Made by a program: the position numbers and the translations under genes. The notes beneath the pieces were generated by a model that saw only the letters and a list, made by a program, of their open reading frames with translations, did not search any database and was not told the DNA's origin. Of a DNA stretch of 64,000 bases, positions 27,739-36,925 are shown in pieces (position 1 is the stretch's first letter; each line of letters opens with the position of its first letter). This stretch comes from Komagataeibacter xylinus (GTDB lineage Bacteria; Pseudomonadota; Alphaproteobacteria; Acetobacterales; Acetobacteraceae). The stretch spans positions 124,001-188,000 of the forward strand of contig NZ_CP041349.1 in the NCBI RefSeq assembly GCF_009834365.1, read 5' to 3'.

Positions 27739-30700
27739 CAGTCCTGATCCTTTTCCCGCATGACCCGGGCATACAGTGATGGCAGCACAAGCAGGGTCAG
27801 CAACGTGGACGTGACCAGCCCGCCGATCACCACACTGGCCAGCGGGCGCTCGACTTCCGCGCCCGCACTTTCGGAAAACGCCATGGGAAAAAAGCCAAGG
27901 CTGGCGACAAGGGCTGTGGCCATGACGGGACGGAAGCGGGATTCCGCGGCCGCAAAGGCCGCCTGTGCCACGGCCATTCCCCGTGCCCGCAGGGCTGCGA
28001 TCTCACTGACCAGCACCACGCCATTCAGGATCGCCACGCCAAACAGCGCGATGAAGCCGATCCCCGCCGAAATGCTGAACGGCATGCCGCGCAGCGTCAG
28101 CGCCACGATGCCGCCGGTTGCCGCCACCGGCAGGTTGACGAACACCAGCAGCGCGGGCCGCACCGCGCCAAACGCCACCACCAGCAGCGCAAAGATCAGG
28201 CCAAGGGCAACGGGCAGCACGATCTCCAGCCGCCTTGTAGCTGATTGCAGGTTACGGAACTGCCCGTCCCACTGCATGTTATATCCTGCAGGCAGTTTTA
28301 CGTCCCGCGCCACACGGGCCTGTGCTTCGGCCACGAATGATGCAAGGTCACGCCCGCGCACGTTGGCCTGCACCACCATGCGCCGGCGTACCCGGTCGCG
28401 GCTTATGCGCGGCGGCCCATCGACTTCATGCACATGCGCCACCTGTGACAGCATCGCATTCCCCTGCCCGTCCATCCGCCGGACCTGCAGCGCGCCAATG
28501 GCGGCGGCGGATGTCGCCACGCGGGGGTCAAGGCGGACCTGCGTGCCGATGATGGCGTTATCCACGATCACCGGCCGGGCGCCGATATGCCCGCCTATGG
28601 CCTCCACCGTATCGAGAATGTCCTGCACCGCCACATTGCGGCTGGCAGCCTGCGTGCGGTCAATGTCGACCACGATCAGCGGCACGGTGCCGTCCCCCGC
28701 AGCCGCCACGTCCGCTGCCCCCTTCACGCCGGACATAGCCGCCACCACCCGGTCACCCAGCTCGGCCAGCATGGCCAGGTCATCGCCAAAGATCGAGACG
28801 GCAATCTGCGTGCGCACGCCAGAGAGCAGGTCATCCATGCGCATCTGCACCGGCTGGCTCCATGAATACAGCGCATCGGGCAGTTCGCGCCGCAGGGTAT
28901 CATCCATCGCGGCGACCAGCCCCGCCTGCGTGCGGGCGGTTTTCCATGTGGAGGGCGGGTTGAGGAAGATGAAGCTGTCGGTCTCGTTCACGCCCATCGG
29001 GTCGGTGGGAATGGCGGACGTGCCGGTATTGCTGACCACCGCGCGCACTTCAGGGAAGCTGCGCAGGATCTGCTCCTGCTTCGTGACCGAAGCCAGCACG
29101 GTATCAAGCGAGGCCGAGGGCAGCCGCGTGGTGGTGACCGCCAGCGCCCCTTCATCAAGCTGGGGAATGAACTCACCGCCCAGCCTCATCGCAAGCCCCG
29201 CTGAAAGGGCCAGCACCACCAGCGTACCGCCAAACAGGATGCGTGGATGGGTTTCCCCCATGTCACCATATGGGTATAGGGCCGGCGCAGGAAGGCAATC
29301 AGCCGCGTATCACCCGCAGGCCGCACGCCCCCCAGCGCAAGGGCGGCCAGAACGGGCACGCAGATGAAGCAGTACGCCAGCGACGCCAGCAGCGCCATGA
29401 TGACCGTCTGCGCCATGGGGCGGAACATGTGCCCCTCGATCCCCTGCAGGGTCAGGATCGGCAGATAGACCATGATGATGACCAGTATGGCAAACCCCAC
29501 CGGGCGCATGACCTGCTGCACGGAGGAGATGACCAGCGGAATGAATTCGGCGTCCGGCTCCTCCTCCCTGCGCGACAGCACATGTTCGATCACCACCAGC
29601 GAACCATCGACAATCATGCCGAAATCGATTGCGCCAAGGCTGAGCAGGTTGGCCGAGATACCGAACTGCCGCATGCCCGCCATCGCGCAGACAAGGGCAA
29701 CCGGAATGACCGAGGCAATGACAAGGGCGGCCTGCCAGCTCCCGATCACCACCACCAGCACCCCCACCACCAGCACGGCGCCCATGACCAGGTTGTCACG
29801 CACGGTGGCGATGGTCTGCCCGGTCAGGGTGGCGCGGGTGTAATAGGGTTCGATCGTGACGCCTGCGGGCAAAGCCTGCCGTATGCCCGGCAGCGCACGG
29901 TTGATGGCGGCAAGCGTTGCGTTGGAACTCGCCCCGCTTTCCATCATCACCACGCCGATCACGATCTCGCCCTGCCCGTCACGCGTTACCGCCCCCAGAC
30001 GGGTGCGCGCGCCCCTGGTGATGCGGCCAAGGTCACGCAGCCGCACGGCGGAGCCATCGGGGTTGGTCCGCACGGCGATATTGCCAAAATCCGCAAGGCT
30101 GCCCACCAGCCCGCGTCCGACCACGCTCTGCTGTTCGGCATGGTGCGTGATCCATCCGCCGCCGGATGCCGCGTTGCCGGCATCCACCGCACGATAGACC
30201 TCGCCTACCGAAAGGTTGCTGCCGATCAGCCGCGCGGGGTCCAGCGTCACCTCATAGGTTTCTTCCGCCCCGCCATTGACGTTGACATCCACCACACCGG
30301 GTACAAGACGCATCTGCGGCACCACGGTCCAGTTCATGATGCGGTTGAGTTCCATGAGCGAACGCCCCGCGCCACGGATCTGGAACTGCATGATTTCGCC
30401 CATGCCAGTGGCCAGCGGCCCCATGCTGACGGTAATGCCGGGCACGGATATGTTTGAACGCGCCTGCTGCATGCGCTCGTTCACGCGGGTGCGGTCCAGG
30501 TTGATGTCGGTATCATCGGCAAACTGCACATACACCACCGAGACGCCGCCGCGCGATACGGAACGCAGGTCAGTCATGCCGGGGATTCCGGTCATGCTGG
30601 TCTCGACGGGAAAGGTGATGAGTTTTTCCACTTCCTCCGTCGCAAGGCCCGGCGCCACGACCGAGACGAGAACCTGCCGGGGCGAAATATCCGGCACCGC

Positions 30701-30811
30701 TTCCACCGGCAGGCCCAGGACAGTCATGATGCCCGCGGCCAGCAGCAGGCCAAGACCGCCCAGCACCAGCATGCGCGCGCGGATCAGGGTGGCAAGGTAG
30801 GCATGTGCCAT
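27738..30811 (-). pseudogene. CzcA-like heavy-metal RND efflux pump, split by a frameshift
   Basis: Two frames give one 1024-residue pump. The first (start 30811, MAHAYLATLIRARMLVLGGL) contains the first helix, the porter domain and the metal-relay motif in helix 4, LGAIDFGMIVDGSLVVIEH, whose DFG...D...E pattern points to Zn/Co/Cd/Ni rather than the Cu/Ag CusA group. The second frame begins around GETHPRILFGGTLVVLAL and ends YARVMREKDQD. They meet at a run of five C (plus strand 29255-29259); one more base gives HMVTWGETHPRI. If real, the two halves might still be translated separately, as a GTG or ATG lies at the junction (ATG at 29261). With CzcC and CzcB it forms a tripartite envelope pump. 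Confidence 0.8.
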
Positions 30812-31962
30812 CAGTCTGCATCCATTCCGGCCAGACCGATGACGGAACGCAGGGCAAAACTACCATGACCCACCACCGGCTCGCCCTCTGTCAGGCCGGA
30901 ACGCAGCACTGCCTGCCGCCCGTCATCCAGTGCCACATCGACCACGACCGGCCGGTAGTCCGTCGCGTTCACCCGCACGAACACGACGCTGCGCCCGTCA
31001 ATCTGCTGGATGGCTTCGGACGGCACGACAAGACCCGCCACGCTGTCACGCTGAGCCAGTGCGGAATCCAGCACCATACCGGGCACCAGCGCGCCAGTGG
31101 GGTTTGACACACGGCTTATGACCCGGACCAGCCCGGTCAGGGAACTGGCCATCCCGTCCACCGTATCGATACGGGATGTAAACGGGCCGTCTGCCGTCCG
31201 CGTTACCTGCTGGCCGCCTGGTGCGATCCGCGCCGCCTGGTCCGGCGGGATGTCGGAGACAAGCCATATGCTGGACAGATCCGCGACGGTGGCCACATCC
31301 ATGCTCGGGTCCACATCACCCGCCACTGACGTACCGATCACCTGCACCATGCCGTTGACAGGGGAGATCAGGGTCGAGGTTTCGTCTTCCGCGCCCTGAC
31401 TGTCCTGCTCCGATGATGAATTGAACTCCTCGGCAAAACGGTGGCCCAACGTGTCCACATCCGCCTGGCGTGCACGCATGGTGGCATCCGCCTGTGCCAG
31501 CACGTCCTGCCTGCGGCGCAGTTCGGCCAATGATATGCTCTCGCCAGCCAGTGCCCTAGCCCGCTGCACCGCGCCTGCCGCATCGGTCCGGGCCGCAATG
31601 GCGGCAGCAAGCGCTGCACGCATCTGAACCGCCTGCAGGCGCGCAACATGCAGGGAATGATCCTGATAGCGCACCAGCGCCTGCCCCCGCTGCACGGATG
31701 CTCCGGGCTGTACCATTACTGCCAGCACCTTGCCACTGCCGGCGGGATGGATATGCACGACCCGCGTCGTATCGGGCATGACCCGGCTCATGACCGGCAG
31801 CATGGGTGCCACGCGACCCGGCGTGGCCGTGACGATGGTTACCCCTTCATTGGCAACCGCCGCCCCGTCCAGCTTCACGATCGGGGGCAGCGCCCCCTCC
31901 CCGGCATGGGCAGGCAGGGCGGGCAGGCCGAGAAGAAACAGGATGGAGGCAATCCGCTTCAT
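30811..31962 (-). CDS. CzcB-like periplasmic adaptor (membrane fusion protein)
   Basis: I start at MKRIASILFLLGLPALPAHA (ATG 31962), giving a signal peptide; the frame extends 16 codons upstream into the czcC end. The 383-residue protein shows a lipoyl half-motif (SGKVLAVMVQPGASVQRGQA), an alpha-helical hairpin rich in Ala/Arg/Asp, the second lipoyl half (ISPVNGMVQVIGTSVAGDV) and a beta-barrel domain (VPSEAIQQIDGRSVVFVRV). It bridges the RND pump and the outer membrane factor. It overlaps czcC by 4 bases. Confidence 0.85.
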   Translation of the reverse strand: MKRIASILFLLGLPALPAHAGEGALPPIVKLDGAAVANEGVTIVTATPGRVAPMLPVMSRVMPDTTRVVHIHPAGSGKVLAVMVQPGASVQRGQALVRYQDHSLHVARLQAVQMRAALAAAIAARTDAAGAVQRARALAGESISLAELRRRQDVLAQADATMRARQADVDTLGHRFAEEFNSSSEQDSQGAEDETSTLISPVNGMVQVIGTSVAGDVDPSMDVATVADLSSIWLVSDIPPDQAARIAPGGQQVTRTADGPFTSRIDTVDGMASSLTGLVRVISRVSNPTGALVPGMVLDSALAQRDSVAGLVVPSEAIQQIDGRSVVFVRVNATDYRPVVVDVALDDGRQAVLRSGLTEGEPVVGHGSFALRSVIGLAGMDAD

Positions 31963-33206
31963 GGCACAACACCTGTTGCAATCAGCATGCGGATGCTGGC
32001 GACATGCCATTCCACCTCAGCCCGGGCACTGGCCAGTCGGGTATTGGCGGCCGCCTGCCGGGCGGCAAGCGCCGTATCCACACCGGCTTCGCCTACCCGC
32101 CAGGCCCGTTCCTGCGCCTGGGCCCGCTTTTCCATATTCTCTGCGGCACTGCGGGTAGCCTGTCGTGCCGTGGTGGCCGCGATCAGGCGTTCACGCACGC
32201 GCATCATTTCCAGATGCACCATGCGCCGCGCCTGCGTTTCCTGGCTGGTGGCCGTGGCCAGGCGGTTGCGGGCTTCGGACATGATGGGCGTGTTACGGAC
32301 CTCGCTGGGCAGGGGGATGCTGAAATTCACGCCCACACGATCATCCCACGGGCTGCCGTACTGCTTTTCATGAATGGCGTCCACGCCGATTTCCGGGTTG
32401 GGCATGAACGAACGGCGCGCCAGTTTCATGTTCGCTTCGGCGGCTTCCACATTGCGGTGCGCGACCTTTATGCGGGGATCGTTGTCTTCCATGTCGCGCG
32501 GGCTGACAAAACGGGCCTGCGTCACGTCGCCGCCACCATAACGGCTCAGGTCAGGCACAACCGGGCGCCCCAGCAGCACCTCCAGGGCCGTAGTCGCGTT
32601 CTGCGCTTCCTCCTGTGCCAGGGCCAGTTCATCGCGCGCGTTCTCCATCGCCGCCTGCGCCACCTGCCCGTCGGTCGCGGCCAGTTCGCCCCCCTGCACC
32701 GCGCGCGTGGCGCTGGCGGCCATGCGCGCGGTCGCATCATACAGGGTGCGGGCCACATCCACCCGGCTGCGGGCGATCAGGGCGGCGGCGCCTGCATCAA
32801 GCACCCGGATGGACAGTGCCATGTGTTCGACATTGAGCTGTTCATCAATCGACGCGGCTTCCGCGCTGGCGACCTGTTTCGTGGCGCTGCCCTGCCCCGG
32901 CAGCCACAGCGGCACCGACACGCCGCCCTGATAGGTTGTATAGCCTTCGTTACTGCCCAGCATGTGGTCATCCATGTATTCACCCGACAGGGTCGGGCCG
33001 CCGGCAAACCATGACCCGGCAGCGCTGGCGCGGGCGCGGGCGGAATGATGGCCGACCTGAAGTTCGGTGCGGACGGGATCGATCGCCCAGGCCATGCCGA
33101 CGGCTTCATGGAAGGATGGGCCAGGGCGGGCGTCCTGGGCCAGGGCCATCCATGGCAGGGCACAGGCCATGGCGATCGACACGATGGGGGGGATGGCGCG
33201 GTTCAT
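31959..33206 (-). CDS. CzcC-like outer membrane efflux protein (TolC family)
   Basis: This 415-residue protein has a signal peptide (MNRAIPPIVSIAMACALPWM ... ALAQ) and two repeated alpha-helical domains of the outer-membrane-factor family (AVQGGELAATDGQVAQAAME and related heptad-rich segments; VGVNFSIPLPSE). It forms the outer-membrane channel of the Czc-type pump. It starts 11 bases after the secreted two-cysteine gene and overlaps czcB by 4 bases. Confidence 0.85.
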   Translation of the reverse strand: MNRAIPPIVSIAMACALPWMALAQDARPGPSFHEAVGMAWAIDPVRTELQVGHHSARARASAAGSWFAGGPTLSGEYMDDHMLGSNEGYTTYQGGVSVPLWLPGQGSATKQVASAEAASIDEQLNVEHMALSIRVLDAGAAALIARSRVDVARTLYDATARMAASATRAVQGGELAATDGQVAQAAMENARDELALAQEEAQNATTALEVLLGRPVVPDLSRYGGGDVTQARFVSPRDMEDNDPRIKVAHRNVEAAEANMKLARRSFMPNPEIGVDAIHEKQYGSPWDDRVGVNFSIPLPSEVRNTPIMSEARNRLATATSQETQARRMVHLEMMRVRERLIAATTARQATRSAAENMEKRAQAQERAWRVGEAGVDTALAARQAAANTRLASARAEVEWHVASIRMLIATGVVP

Positions 33207-33217
33207 GCTTCAGGCCA

Positions 33218-33694
33218 TCATGGAATGGCGCGACCACCATGGCTGATCCGTTCGGCCAAATCGCTCCACAGTCGCGCCATCAGCAGATTGATCTCGGACG
33301 TGACCGAAAACGGGGACTGCGAACGCGCCAGGGGCGAAAGGGACATGCGTTCCCCGATGACAAAATGCCCCTGCGAGAACAGCCGGGCCGAAATCGCCCC
33401 CTGCTGCCCCTGCCCCATGGGCCTCGTAACGGAAATACGCAGGTGTGGCGGCGGGTCGGCAATGAGACCGAAGACATGCCGTTCAGCTTCATCAGAGGGG
33501 CACGCCACGCCCTGCAGCACGGCGTCACGCAGTACGGAATGGGGATAACCCCCATACATGCCATCTACATGCAAACGTATACCATGCCGGACCGTCATAC
33601 ATATGCCCTCTGTCCCATCATCCGCCCAAGCGGCCGACACCCCTAGGAAGAAAATACAGGCTGCATACAGACTATCCCGCACTATCCTTTGCAT
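33218..33694 (-). CDS. Secreted two-cysteine protein, unknown function (paralogue B)
   Basis: The 158-residue protein starts MQRIVRDSLYAACIFFLGVS and has a signal peptide ending at about AAWA-D, without the lipobox of its paralogue at 18032-18514. The mature part shares about half its residues with that paralogue, including GIC, YGGYPHSVLRDAVL, GVACPSDE, GQGQQGAIS, SQGHFVIGERMSLSP, QSPFSV and the end RAIP. It is the first gene of the metal-efflux operon and sits 63 bases downstream of the shared promoter box. I suggest, without proof, a periplasmic metal-binding or sensing role coupled to the pump. A longer N terminus from 33721 is possible. Confidence 0.7.
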   Translation of the reverse strand: MQRIVRDSLYAACIFFLGVSAAWADDGTEGICMTVRHGIRLHVDGMYGGYPHSVLRDAVLQGVACPSDEAERHVFGLIADPPPHLRISVTRPMGQGQQGAISARLFSQGHFVIGERMSLSPLARSQSPFSVTSEINLLMARLWSDLAERISHGGRAIP

Positions 33695-33756
33695 AATAAG
33701 CGTCTGTTCCCCGGCGTACATAAAGTTCCTGCCATCACGACGATGACTTTCTGACG

Positions 33757-33786
33757 GTAACAGAGAAACCTGACGTGAACCTGAAC
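33757..33786 (-). promoter_or_regulatory. Tandem-repeat box plus -10 element, copy 3 (efflux operon)
   Basis: On the minus strand GTTCAGGTTCACGTCA (33786-33771) is followed after 8 bases by TGTTAC (33762-33757), identical in box, spacing and -10 to copy 1. Here the repeat is clearest: TCAGGTTCACGTCAGGTT contains two TCAGGTT units 11 bases apart. It is placed to drive the whole operon from 33694 down to 25734. Confidence 0.7.
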
Positions 33787-33816
33787 ATCCGGTCTACAAA
33801 AGAGAATTTATATTAT

Positions 33817-33834
33817 GAAAATGATTATCATTTC
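33817..33834. promoter_or_regulatory. Fur-box-like palindrome
   Basis: AAATGAT-T-ATCATTT at 33819-33833 is a perfect 15-base palindrome inside GAAAATGATTATCATTTC, close to the classical Fur operator. It lies just upstream of the efflux promoter and 40 bases from an IS remnant, so its original target may be the operon or a gene removed by the IS. Confidence 0.5.
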
Positions 33835-33870
33835 TATATTTAGAGTAAGCGATAATTTCATATGTGAATT

Positions 33871-34640
33871 TAAGGCTCTGTTAGAGCCTGAATTAGAAAG
33901 CGGTTTGATTGATTTGTCTCAGCACCCTGCAGATATGGACAATCATCACCTGTGCACAGGATAACGAGATTGGTGCCTCGACATGTTTCGTGAAACGGCG
34001 GCAGCGTCCGAGCCATACGAAGCGATGCTCCACGATCCAGCGTTTCGGCATGATGATGAAGCCTTCAGCCCGATCGCTGCGCTTGACGATCTCGATCGTC
34101 CGTCGGCCACGTTCGACCAGCACACCACGCAACTTCTCGCCAGCATATCCACCCTCACCAATCAGATGGCGCAGCCAAGCGAACAATGAGCGTATTTTGG
34201 TTGCTGCCAGCGGCGCACCGTTATGATCCTGAATGTCGGCGGGATGCACGACAGCTGCCACGACATGACACAGCGTGTCGGTCGAGATATGCCGCTCGCG
34301 ACCCTTGATTTTTTTTTGCTCGCGTCATAACCACAGCGGCCGCTGTTGTAGCGGTTTTAACCGGCTGGCTGTCAATAACACCCACCGAAGGCGTGGCGTC
34401 TTGCCCACTTGTGCTGCTCTGCCACAGCTGGCTAGGCTCGTATCTCGGATTTGAGCATCTGTTAAAGTTCCTTGCTACGGACGGACATGATGCTGTCGTG
34501 CCCTCGGTACCCAGCTCTGCCTTTTTCAACCCGATCACCGGTATCATACATAGGCCCGCGTTGTGCAGCCGCACTCATATGCGGGCTGATGGCTCGTCTA
34601 GCCGGTACCCGGCGTTTTGAACGCTCATCGGCGTCAGGAT
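33871..34640 (-). pseudogene. IS5-family transposase remnant
   Basis: The C-terminal part is clear on the minus strand: VVHPADIQDHNGAPL, GEGGYAGEKLRGVL and RWIVEHRFVWLGRCRRF, ending at 33893. Upstream, in another frame, TPSVGVIDSQPVKT carries the first catalytic aspartate. The frames are separated by a run of nine A (plus strand T run 34309-34317), and further upstream the reading is scrambled. At the low-coordinate edge GGCTCTGTTAGAGCCTGAAT looks like the IS terminus; I find no matching opposite end. It is truncated and inactive. Confidence 0.65.
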
Positions 34641-34925
34641 AAGGCTCCAGACTCACCCCGCACCCAGACTGAAACAGGTGATTTCACACCCCTGCCCAAT
34701 TAGAGTACAAAACCCGACCACAGCCCGGTGCCATTGCTAACGTATAGCAACCTACCGCCAGGAATGTGCTGGCAGCCGCAACCGAACGTGACCCTGTTCG
34801 GCTGTGCTGCACATCTCATGTTTCCGTTTTCTGGCGCAGAGGCCAACGTTGCCCTGTATGTCGGCGTAGAACGTGGTTGATCGCTCATCAGACAAGCGCA
34901 TGCAGCGTCGAACCTACAACACATA
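34641..34925. other. Gap between IS remnant and mazF, no gene recognised
   Basis: About 285 bases with only short frames lacking family character. Part may be the lost 5' end of the IS remnant. Confidence 0.3.
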
Positions 34926-35331
34926 TTAAGAAGTCCGGCAGGACATGTTTGAATACATTGAAATGTTCGGGCTTCCCTGTTTCCCTCGGCCAGCCAGTAA
35001 TCTGGCATGCTGACGAACTGCCTCAATTTCCTTTGCCGAGACCTTTCCTTTGAGCTTCGCGTTCCGCATCCGCCAGTCCAGACTTCTCACCTGATCAGAG
35101 AGGACCACACTGGCGGGTTTTACTACCACGGCTACTTCAAACGGATAGCCTTTGATTTTAGTGGTCATGGGGCAGCAAAGCGTCATCCCCGCTTTGGCAT
35201 TATAACTTGCAGGGCTGAGAAGCACCGCAGGCCGATGCACAGCCCGTTTCCGCCCCGGCTGAGGGATCAAATTCCAACCAGACAATGTCGCCGCAGTCAG
35301 GAACCCACGTGACCTGGGATTTGATGCTCAC
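34926..35331 (-). pseudogene. MazF/PemK-like toxin, frameshifted
   Basis: Starting from a GTG that overlaps the antitoxin stop (TGGTGAGC), the first frame reads VSIKSQVTWVPDCGDIVWLE, the normal MazF N terminus with its G-D-I-V-W motif. A second frame then gives QPGRKRAVHRPAVLLSPASY, KIKGYPFEVAV and VLSDQVRSLDWRMRNAKLKG. Removing one base from the CCC just after the EFD codons (near 35272) would join them. MazF-type proteins are mRNA endoribonucleases. As read, no full-length toxin would be made. Confidence 0.65.
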
Positions 35332-35534
35332 CAGCTTTCGTCACCTACAGACTGTCCAAAGTCAATTTCATCATGCCCGTTCAGATCGGTAATCCCGGCG
35401 ACGAGATCTTCCAGTTTGAGCAGTGTGGCGCGAACCGGCTCAATGATAACTCGATCACCTTCCTCATGGACATTCATCATCTGATCATCCTGACGTTCGG
35501 GTGATGCATGGATGCCTAGTTGCCTTATAACCAA
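35328..35534 (-). pseudogene. MazE/PemI-like antitoxin, N-terminally damaged
   Basis: The C-terminal half is recognisable (NVHEEGDRVIIEPVRA, then LEDLVAGITDLNGHDEIDFG and SVGDESW), the toxin-binding part of MazE. The N-terminal swapped-hairpin DNA-binding half (KWGNS-type motif) is missing or out of frame, and the frame has only a TTG start. It overlaps mazF by 4 bases, the usual coupling in this module. Confidence 0.55.
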
Positions 35535-35557
35535 GCCCGATAGGCCGGGCTGATCAG

Positions 35558-36226
35558 TCAGACCTTGGCCCCTTTTGCTTTCGTGCCGGTCTTCCGTATC
35601 GCACGCGGTCTCGCTGAAGTCTTGGAACCCGGCGTTTTCCTTGGCGATGCTGCGGAAGATCCGGTTTCAGTTGCCGACGACCTGGATCGCTTCGAAATCG
35701 TTTTTTTGGCGGGCACTACGGCCTCAGAAGTATCGACCGATATTTCTTTCGTCGCACTATCAACAGAAGGGACTACAGTTGCCTCGCCCACGGGACCGGT
35801 CGGGGGAACCAAAATCTTGCGTCCAAGACCCGCGTCTCGCGCCAGAGCCGCCCGCATTTTGGCATACTCCGGAGCAACCATGGGATAATCCATAGGAAGC
35901 TGCCACTTCTCTCGGTATTGCGTTGGCGTCATTCCGTACCTTGTCTGCAGGTGACGCTTGAGCATTTTGAGTTTTTTGCCATCTTCCAGACAGACGATGT
36001 GGTCAGGAAACACCGACTGCCCGACTGGAACTGCAGGCTGCTGGGCAGGAATGCTGCTGTTTTTCTCTGTGGCCGGTGTTGTTTCGCGGATAGCAGCGTA
36101 GACATCGCGGATAAACGCCGGGACATGTTCTGTCGGCAGAGAGGTATTGGTATTGCCGAGATGCGCTGCCACGATGTCGCTCATGGCAATTACAATTGCC
36201 GGGGATAGGTCGTCTGATTGGTCCAT
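35558..36226 (-). CDS. MucR/Ros-family transcriptional regulator with basic tail
   Basis: The 222-residue protein has the conserved MucR core: VFPDHIVCLEDGKKLKMLKR followed by HLQTRYGMTPTQYREKW, DYPMVAPEYAKMRAALA and GLGRK. The zinc-finger-like C...H...H arrangement sits in the CLEDG-KRHL region. Beyond the core, about 75 extra residues are rich in Lys, Arg, Ser and Pro (TISKRSRSSATE, TSARPRAIRKTGTKAKGA), resembling a histone-H1-like nonspecific DNA-binding tail. MucR proteins bind AT-rich DNA and often silence acquired genes; here it may control the element itself (inference). Confidence 0.85.
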   Translation of the reverse strand: MDQSDDLSPAIVIAMSDIVAAHLGNTNTSLPTEHVPAFIRDVYAAIRETTPATEKNSSIPAQQPAVPVGQSVFPDHIVCLEDGKKLKMLKRHLQTRYGMTPTQYREKWQLPMDYPMVAPEYAKMRAALARDAGLGRKILVPPTGPVGEATVVPSVDSATKEISVDTSEAVVPAKKTISKRSRSSATETGSSAASPRKTPGSKTSARPRAIRKTGTKAKGAKV

Positions 36227-36610
36227 GATAAAGCCTCTCCGCTATATTTTTACCGAATAACATTGCCGGAGTGTAAGTCTATATGCAATCGGCAAAATAT
36301 GGCGTATCGAAAGCTGAATTATATATTGCGGTACGTTGCATACATCGATCACATCGCACCATGAACATCAAGTTTTACGCAAATTGTATGCGGCGGAGCC
36401 TGCCCCTGATTACGCTATCAGACGGCGTAAACTGGCTTATGCAACGGGCCTTTCACGAAAACTACGGCTCACCCCAATGTCGATGATAAGTTTTTTAGTC
36501 CGAATATATCCACACACGAATTTTCCATGACGTGGTGAGCGGATACAGTATTTATCTCTATCACCTGTCCGATGATCACACCGGGTTACCCCTGCAGGTA
36601 ATGCAGCCAG
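36227..36610. other. 384-base gap upstream of mucR, no gene recognised
   Basis: AT-rich near 36240-36330, a plausible region for the mucR promoter. The short plus-strand frames here have no family character. Confidence 0.35.
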
Positions 36611-36925
36611 TCATGGCTGTGTAACGATATAGCCGCGTTTCAGGCGATAACGGATCATCGCGGTCAGGGCATTCACCGCGGCGCCTTCATCCGGATAGAG
36701 ATCCACGCGCTGGGTGCCAGCTGTCCCGATCCTGCCCCAGTTACGAACAAGCGCGGCACCACCGAACAGGTCGGGCTGAACTGACAGTCCGTAATACCGC
36801 CACTCATTGAAACTGGGTTGAATACGGCGCAACTGGACCGATAGTGGGAACAGTCCAAGCTGTATTGTTTTCTCTGGGGGAACGGCGCTCGTTGATCTTC
36901 TGGATGTCATATTGGTCCTGCGCAT
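36611..36925 (-). CDS. WGR-domain protein
   Basis: The 104-residue protein is almost entirely one WGR domain: VQLRRIQPSFNEWRYYGLSV, then PDLFGGAALVRNWGRIGTAG with the W-G-R motif, and YPDEGAAVNALTAMIRYRLK. WGR domains bind nucleic acids; small stand-alone versions occur on plasmids and near mobile DNA in alphaproteobacteria. Specific function unknown. An ATG at 36910 is an alternative start. Confidence 0.8.
   Translation of the reverse strand: MRRTNMTSRRSTSAVPPEKTIQLGLFPLSVQLRRIQPSFNEWRYYGLSVQPDLFGGAALVRNWGRIGTAGTQRVDLYPDEGAAVNALTAMIRYRLKRGYIVTQP

Noticed and set aside
27760..29367. Long plus-strand frame of 535 codons opposite czcA
   Set aside because: It is Arg/Ser/Thr/Ala-rich without any motif, and mirrors the high-GC coding strand of the efflux pump; a shadow frame.
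29243..30457. Histidine-rich plus-strand frame of 404 codons opposite czcA
   Set aside because: The many His/Gln codons come from the complement of GTG/CTG-rich membrane protein codons; no signal or domain.
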